Assembly: GCA_943736015.1 (NCBI GenBank)
Contig: OX031059.1
Span: 17,670,001 to 17,734,000, forward strand
From: Tridacna crocea
Taxonomy: Eukaryota; Mollusca; Bivalvia; Cardiida; Cardiidae
Length of the DNA stretch: 64,000 nt
Reading direction: 5' to 3'
The notes beneath the pieces were generated by a model. That model was given only the letters and a program-made list of their open reading frames with translations, made no database searches and was not told where the DNA came from. Each line of letters begins with the position of its first letter. Position 1 is the stretch's first letter. The position numbers and the translations under genes are program-made. Positions 27,001 through 36,000 of the stretch are shown here, piece after piece.

Positions 27001-30000
27001 TAGTGAGCTATTGTGATCGTGCTGTGTCTGTCGTGCGTCGTCAACTTTTTACCTTGTGTACGCTCTAGAGGCCACATTTTCGGTCCGATACTCATGAAAG
27101 TTGGTCAGAATGTTTGCCTTGATGAAATCATGAACGAGTTCGAAAAAGGGTCATGTCGGGTCAAAAACTAGGTCACTAGGTCAAATCTTAGAAAAACCTT
27201 GTATACGCTCTAGAGGCCACATTTTCAGTTGGATACTCATGAAAATTGGTCAGGATCTTTGTCTGGATGATATCTTGGACGACTTTGAAAATGGGTCATG
27301 TGGGGTCAAAAACTAGGTCACTAGGTCAAATTTTAGAAAAACCTTGTGTACACTCTAGAGGCCACATTTTCAGTTGGATACTCATGAAAGTTGGTCAGGA
27401 TGTTTGCCTGGATGATATCTCAAAGGATTTTGAAAATGGGTCATGTCAGGTCAAAAACTAGGTCACTAGGTCAAATCTAAGAAAAACCTTGTGTATGCTC
27501 TAGAGGCCACATTTTCAGTCAAAAACTCTTGGAAGTTCTTCAGAATGCTTGTCTTGATGATATCTCGGACAACTTTGAAAATGGGTCATGTCGGGTCAAA
27601 AACTAGGTCACTAGGTAAAATCTTAGAAAAACCTTGTGTACGCTCTAGAGGTAACATTTTCAGTCCGATACTCATGAAAGTTGGTCAGAATGTTTGCCTG
27701 GATGATATCTTGGACAAGTTTGAAAATGGGTCATGTTGGGTCAAAAACTAGGTCACTAGGTCAAATCTTAGAAAAACCTTGTGTGCGCTCTAGAAGCCAC
27801 ATTTTCAGTCCAAAACTCTTGAAAAGTTGTCAGAATGCTTGTCTTGATGATATCTCAAACAAGTCCGAAAATGGTTCATGTATGGTCAAAAGCTAGGTCA
27901 CTAGGTAAAATCTTAGAAGAACCTTGTGTACGCTCTAGAGGCCACATTTTTAGTCCGCTACTCATAAAAGTTGGTCAGGATATTTGCCTGGATAAAATCT
28001 AGGACCAGTTTTAAAATGGGTCATGCCAGGTCAAAGACTAGGTCACTAGGCCAAATCTTAGAAAAACCTTGTGTCAGCTCTAAAGGCCACATTAACAGTT
28101 GGATACTCATGAAAATTGGTCAAGATGTTTGCCTAGATGATATCTCAAACAAGATCGAAAATGGGTCATGTGGGGTCAAAAACTAGGTCACTAGGTCAAA
28201 TTCTATAAAAACCTTATGTACGCTCTAAAGGCCACATTTTCAGTTGGATACTCATAAAAGTTGGTCAGAATGTTTGTCTTGATAATATCTCAGACGAGTT
28301 CGAAAATGGGTCATGTGAGGTCAAAAACTAGGTCACTAGGTCAAATCTTAGAAAAACCTTGTGTATGCTCTAGAGGCCACATCTTCAGTCCAAAACTCTT
28401 GAAAGTTGGTCAGAATATTTGCTTTTATGATATCTTGGACGAGTTTGAAAATGGGTCATGTGGAGTCAAAAACTAGGTCACCAGGTCAAATGTTAGAAAA
28501 ACCTTTTGTAGGCTCTAGAGGCCACATTTTCAGTCCAAAACTATTGTAAGTTGGTCAGAATGTTTGCCTTGATAATATATTAGATGAGTTTTAAAATGGG
28601 TCATTGGGGGTTAAAAACTTGGTCACCTGATCAAATCTTAGAAAAACCTTGTATATGCTCTGGATGCCACATTTTCAGTCCAACACTCTTGAAAATTAGT
28701 CAGAATGTTTGCCTTTATAATATCTTGGATAAGTTTGAAAATGGGTCATGTTGGGTCAAAAACTGGGTCAATAGGTCAAATGTTATAAACACCTTTCGTA
28801 TGCTCTGGAGGACACATTTTCAGTCTGATACTCCTAAAACTTGTTCATAATATTTGTCCTGGTGATACCTTGAATGAGTTTGAAAATGGGTCATGTGGAG
28901 TCAAAAACTAGGTCAATGGGTCAAATATTAGAAAAACCTTGTGTACACTCTAGAGGCTACATTTTCTGCCTGATACTCTTCAGACTTGGTCAGAATGTTT
29001 GTTTTGGTGATGTGTCAAAAGAGTATGATAATGGGTAATTGTTGGGTCCAAAACTAGGTGACTTTGTGAAATCTTAGAAAAACCTTTTGTATGCTGTAGA
29101 GGCCACATTTTTAGTCCAATACTCATGACACTTGGTCAGAATTTTGTCTTATTGATATCTCAAAAGTGTTTGATGATGGGTAATGTCTGATAAAAAACTA
29201 GGTCACTGGGAAACTAGATGGTTCATGTTTGGTCAATAGACTCAGGTGAGCGATTTCAGGGCCATCATGGCCCTCTTGTTAAACATTCCCTCAAGTTGTA
29301 ACGACCATGAGGAAGAGGACTTTTGAAAGCATTGTGGGAAAAGGAGAATAAACTGGTAACGAGCATTTTCTCCTTTTCCCACAATGTATTCTACACTTTC
29401 ACAGCGAAATCTCATAAATCTCTACACATTTAAACTGTTGCGTGCTTATCATTTCAATTTTGACAACTCCATTTTATTTTGGAAGAGAAGAAATAGTTTT
29501 TTAGAGGTAATTTACCCACTTGTATTTATTACTAGTAACATCTTGGAGCCAATGAAAGTAAAGCTCAATTATTGTAGTAACTGTCTGTATTTGTCACTAT
29601 ATCTTTTTTTGGAAGAAAAAAAGAACTTACTTTGCTGTAGATCTTAATGTATATACTATTAGAGCTTGAGCAATGGAAAGAGGAGTGTAACTGTGACAGC
29701 AATATTATAAAAGGTTAATGATAATATTTTTGAAAAAGTATTATGTTGCAAAAATAGCATTCAACTTCTTTATATGTGTATCACATTGTTTTTACCTTTG
29801 CTGGATAGTCAAAACCTATGTTGTATTTGTTCACTTTTATTAGACCTATTTTATCAATGTTGGCAAAAATATTCCATTTTGAATGTTTCACAGGTTTCTG
29901 GTATTCCTTCTGGTAATCATACATACCATGGTGGATTAACATTGGAGGAGAAGAACTTGTCGATTTGTTTTCTAACCAATTCTCTGTTTGCTACAGTTTA

Positions 30001-33000
30001 CAGTAAAGACAACAAGCAACCAACCATGATATCTTTTCTGGCAACTCCAAAACAAGTATTACTCTTGTTACTCTTTACCAGATAATCTGATAATTGAAAG
30101 CATTTGCAGACTACAAAATAAACGGGATTGAAAATTTGAAACTTGACTTTAGAAGAGTAGAAAACATTAAGGGAAAAGGAGAAATGCTGGTTACCAATTT
30201 TTTCAAAAGGCTTCTTCCTTCAGTCTTGAAAACTAGGGATTGTTTTGTAAAGAGTTTAAACCCGAAGGAAGGATGCTTTTGAAAACATTGTGGGAAAAGG
30301 AGAAAATGCTGGTTAGCACTTTAACTCTTTACAAAACAATCCTGAGTTTAACAATGCTGAGACAAAGAACTTGGAAAATATTATTAGAAAAGGAAAAAAT
30401 ACTTGTGACGAGCATTTTCTCTTTTTCCAACAAAGATTTTTATCCTTTCAAAAATGAACCCAGTCAATTGAGCCATACCTACTTTGTCGTCTATAAATGT
30501 GTTCAAATTGGACAAGTCTAAAATTTTAGAGTTTACTAATTAATCTTTATACTTATGCTTTTGAAATCATCCATGTAAATTTTAGATAGTTACCAAGAAA
30601 AAGGTTTAGATTAAAGCTAATCTGACCACTGTTCAGATGAATTAATCAATCAGCCCTCAGTATTTTGTCTGTATGGTCTGTATGGCATATACAGACCTGT
30701 ACTAGCCTGCATAGCTCAATAGTATAGCCTAGGACTCATGAACATCGATATTTCAAGTCACTCTAGGGTGTGGGTTTGATCCCCACCGCTGGCCATCTAA
30801 AATTACTAATAGTCTTTTGGATGAGACATTAAACTGAGGTCCCATGTGAAGGTGCTATACACCAAGCAGGTAATAGAACCAGGCGTAACTTAAGATGGGT
30901 TTCATCCTCTATTAGCACTTTTCTGGTAACAATACAAATTACCTTCAGGGGTAGTTGCCCATATGGGCAACTGGTGATGATGATAAATAAATGCAGATTC
31001 AATTGATCAATCAATCATCAGTCCACCCTGAGTCCTGTTGTCAAAGTCAATAGCATACAGGATTTGAGAACACAGGATCATTGATTTGATGCCAGGCTTG
31101 ACCAATTTCTTTCTGAGGACTGATGACAGTCATTGCGACAGAATTTGTTTCTTTCTCACTGCTGAATATTGTTTCAAGGATGATTATGTGGGAAATCAGC
31201 CAGTGGCTTGAAAAGAAAATTGTGTTGAGTACTTGTAAAAGAGATTCCAGGAAAGCATGGATTAGTGGACTCTCTGCAAAAGGTTGTTATTCTATGTATA
31301 TTTTCTATTTGTAAAAAAGAGATAAAAAAGATTGCTTGCCACAAGACAAAAAATATTTTTGCAGGCAGTAATAAGGTCTTAACAGTCTACGAAATATCTT
31401 TTGCAGGTAAAAATGGTAGCAGGTAGTTGTGTTGTTCCCGATACCAAACTGTCTGATGTTGACAATCCAGATTGCACTGCGTATGAAAACACTGACCGTA
31501 ACATAAATCGGATACACTTGTTTCATCCAGGTAGGGTTTTTTTTAAGCTTTTTATCAAACAATCCTACGTTTACATTGCTGTGAGTAAGGCTTTTTAAGC
31601 ATTGTGAGAAAGTAGAAAATGCTGGTTTTCAGCATTTACTTTAATTGCCATAGTTTTGTCCACCCTTTCAAAAGCAAATCCAGTCATTTGGGCTAAGTTC
31701 ACTCTTTACCAAACAGCAAAATTTTGGATATGTTCAAATTGAAAGCATTTGCAAATATAAAAGTGAATTGAAATTGAATTTTGACTTTGGAAAGGTAGAA
31801 AACTTTGTGGTTACCAGCATTTTCTCCTTTTCCCACAATGTTTTCAAAAGGCTTCTTTCTCAGGGTTGTTAAAAGTAGGGATTGTGTGGTAATGGGTTAA
31901 CCTCAATTTTACTAGGTGGTTTCAGAAAAGTAAATGATAGTGAGTAAAATGATTGTTTTTCTTCAACATAATCTTGTTGTTGGCGTTTTAAAGTTTAACT
32001 CTTTACCAAATGACACAACTTTAGACTTGTCCAAATTGAAAGCATTTGCAGACGACAAAACAAACATGCCTCAAAAATTGAAACTTGACTTGAGAAGAGT
32101 AGAAAACATAGTGGGAAAAGGAGAAAATGCTGGTTACCAGCATTTTCTCCTTTTCCTAAAAGGCTTATTCCTCAGGGTCGTAAAAACCAGGGATTGTTTG
32201 GTAAAGGGTTAATGCATAGATTTATGTGAAAAAAATATGGTAAAGAACAAAATTGGTTATAACAAGCAATTTCTCCTTTTGTCCAGTCTTTTTGAAAAAC
32301 AAAAATGATCAGAAGTTCATGGTAGAAAAATTTGTCTTCAGGAATAACCCCTGGAGTGCTTACTAAACCCAACTGACATTTTCAGTCCAGAAATCCGACC
32401 AAGCTATGTGCAATTTTAATGTTCCTTTCATCCCTAGAGTTTCAGGAAAGTGGACAGTATAGGTCAAAGATCAGACTGCACATTTTGTGCAGTCAGATCT
32501 TGATCTACACTGGACACAAGGGCAACTATAGTTATGAAAGGTGCTGTGAGGTTTCAGTTACTGTAGGAAATTTTCATTTTCTTGTAGACTTCATATCAAC
32601 GGCTTTGGAAGCTTCAGAAGCAGAGCTGTCATCTAATTTAGTTCCCATGTACAATGGATTTTTTAACAGTAAGTTTCTAAGACAATTTTGAATAATATAG
32701 AATATGAGCCCTACCCTGGGAAAAAAGGTTTTTAGTGCATCTGCACTGATGATCATGAGGTCAAAGGATTATTCTAACATGACAGTCACGTGAATTTGGC
32801 CCTATAAACATAGTGCAAGGACAGCGTGGTAAAATCTACGTTGTTCTATGTAGAGTGATGTTATTCCATATAGAGCGACATCATTCTGTACAAAGTAAGT
32901 TATTCCATGAGATATAATCTGCATCCGCATTTTCAGCCAAAGTATGAACTTGTTTTTCCTTTGATTAAGAGTTGGTCATGTTAGAATTGAAGTAATCTTC

Positions 33001-36000
33001 TTTCTATCATGGTATATCGTTCAATAAACCATGTGAGTTATGAGGCGCAATTAATAACCACCTGAGCTATTGCCCTCATGGATTAGTTATTGTGCCTCAT
33101 AACTCACAACTGTGGTTTATTGAGCAATAAACCACGATAGAAAAAAGATTATTTCTTAACCCTTTACCAAACAATCCCTGGTTTTTACGACCCTGAGATG
33201 GAAGCCTTTTGAAAACATTGTGGGAAAAGGAGAAAATGCTTTTCCCACAATGTTTTCTACCCTACTGAAAACAAATTTCAATGTTTGAGTTATGTTTAAT
33301 ATGTTGTCTGCAAGTGCTTTCAATTTGGACCAGTCTAAAATTTTGTCATTTGGTAAAGAGTTAAGTAACCTGTAATGACTACACAGTTTGGTTTTAAGTA
33401 GCTCTTGTGAATATCTTTGATTAAGATCAGACTGTACAAAAATGCAGTATCTTGGATCTTTTCATTTACTACTACATTTTTGAAGCTTGGCTGATTTTGA
33501 AGAAAGCAACAAGTTACTTTCAAAGCCCTGTCGTCGTCAACTTCATCTTGGTAGTGCAAAAACTTTGATATTTTGCAATATACGTTTTATCACTGAAAAC
33601 ATTAATTTCAAACCTGAGCCAGGATTCACCAACCATTCTTGAGAATATTCTAAGTCTTATTCTCCAAGGTTTTCGGAATTTGTAAGTCACACAACTTCTT
33701 ATTGGCTAAACCGAATGGTTTAATTAGCCAGTCAGAAGTTTGTTACTTACAAATACAGAAAATTGGAGAATAAGACAAAGAACATTCTTAAGCCTTTACT
33801 CCACAGATACTCATTTCTACGTATTGCTTGTAGGAGCCTTTGGAAAACATTGTGGCAAAAGGTGAAATTGCTCGTGACGAGCAATTTCACCTTTTGTCAC
33901 AATGTTTTCTATGCTATCAAAAGGTATCATATACACTTAAGAAACTGCATCGTCCTTGCTGTTATTTAGTGTCAAACAGATATACCATAGAAATGCCACA
34001 TGGGGTAAAGGGTTAAGAATGTTTGGTGAAAATGGGCCCTGAATAAGTATTTGACTGTCAACAGGGAAACCTCTACAACAAGGGCATGTAACTATTAACT
34101 CTTTACCAAACAACAAAATTTTGGACTAGTCCAAGTTGAAAGCACTTGCAGACGACAAAGTAAATGTGAATCAAAAACTGAATTTTGAATGGGAAAGGAT
34201 AGCATTTTCTCCTTTTCCAACATTGTTTTCTAAATACTTCTTTCTCAGAGTTGTCAAAAGTAGGCATTGTGTGGTAATGGGTTAAAGTTTTTTTTTTTTT
34301 ACACAGGGTTGCCCCTTTGTTGACTTAGAATTTTCACTGAAAAATCAAGCAGTTGCATCCAAGAGTTGGCACCTGCAAGTGAGGTGCTTAACCCTTCTAC
34401 TGCTCAATAAATTGAATGAATCTTTTCAAGCCCGTAGAAAAACCAAAATGGTGCTATTTCATATGCATTCTTGAAGAAAAACGTCTCCATTAACAGAGTG
34501 TAGATCCAAGATCAGACTGCACACTCTATGCAGTCTGATCTTGATCTATGCTGTTTGCAAAAAGTCAGCAAGTCGCAATCAGCAGCGTAGGGATTAATAA
34601 ATTTTGAGCTACCTGTGTCTTCCCTTGCTTGAAATGGGGTATATTTGTGGCCTTTATGAGAGGACCCTTATTTACTGAAAAAAAATGTGATCTAGTTTTG
34701 TGATCACAACAGATTCTTAAATGTATATTGTTCTTTCCCACTCTGGCTACTAAGTCTTTGGACTGAGAATTTAAGTAGACTTAAGACCAGCTTTTTGAAT
34801 GTTACTTAAAAAGTAGCTTAGGTGATGAAATCTGTCAGTGGAAAGGTTGAAAACATTGTGGAAAGTGGAGAAAATTTCTCGTTTTCCCACAATGTTTTTC
34901 AATGCTTTCATTTTCAGGGTCATCAGAACTCAGCATTGTGTGGTAAAGGATGAACTACTGTCTCTAAATGTTTTTTTCAGATGTATGGGGCCCTGCTATG
35001 GCAACCATTACAGGGTATGTAACCAAATACACAGCAGTCCATGTATCTCTCGGTCCAGTGTTTGACAGAGACTACAATGGTAGAGTTGACATACCAGGTG
35101 CTGTTACACAAGAGTAAGTAGAATGAAAGACCATTTTAAAGACCACCTGAGTTCAAAGACCAATATTTTTATTCTGACCAACCTTGTTTAAAAGAAGAAT
35201 TTTCTGTTTCATTACGAAACAAAGAAAAAATTCCCATAGTTTAACATTTTACCACACAATCCAGACTTTAAATGATGCTGGGAAAAGAGAAAAAAAGAGT
35301 ATTTGCTGTAGTTTAGAAAGCACAGCTATTACCATTCTGCTGAACTGCATTCTATTATTTTCTCTTTTGTTATTTTTATTTACCGGTAATACTTCTCTCT
35401 TGATTTATAGCCTTCTTTTGCCTATATAGCAATAGACTGAATACAGGATCTTGCATGAATGTTTATGTATTAACATCTTTATCACAGATGTTGACATAAA
35501 TTATATATTGCAAGCCTTGTGAAAGCATTGTATACATGTATATTTTAGCCAACTTTGTTGATTAAAATGATTTTGTTTGAACACAAAGGTGAAGTCCCTT
35601 TTTTGAATACATTGAATGACAGAAAAACAGGTCTATGAATATCAATAAAACCGTGAAGGCTTGCCTGGATTGATACTTGTTGTAGAAGCACATACATGTG
35701 TAATTATAACCATAACGGTAGTGCTTATAATTATACTCCCACTAAATGAATGTTTTCAGGGGTATACTAAAATACTCACCCTGTTTGTCTATGTGTCTGT
35801 CTGTGTACATAATACTGTACATAGATGGATTACATAATACATGTACTAGCGATTTCCTGTTTCTGTCAAAGTGCTGGTGGCACTGTTAAGTCACATTCAG
35901 TGACAGCTCTAGTTTTCATTGTTACTATTTCTATTGCAGCTATGTAAAGGACAGCTCAAGTGTACCTGTACCAACTCACTTTTTCATCATCCTGTTGAAA

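Noticed and set aside
27246-28850. Series of about 71-codon frames beginning MVRxFxW
   Set aside because: They follow the 145-bp array unit. A period not divisible by 3 and shared stop positions show they are not genes.
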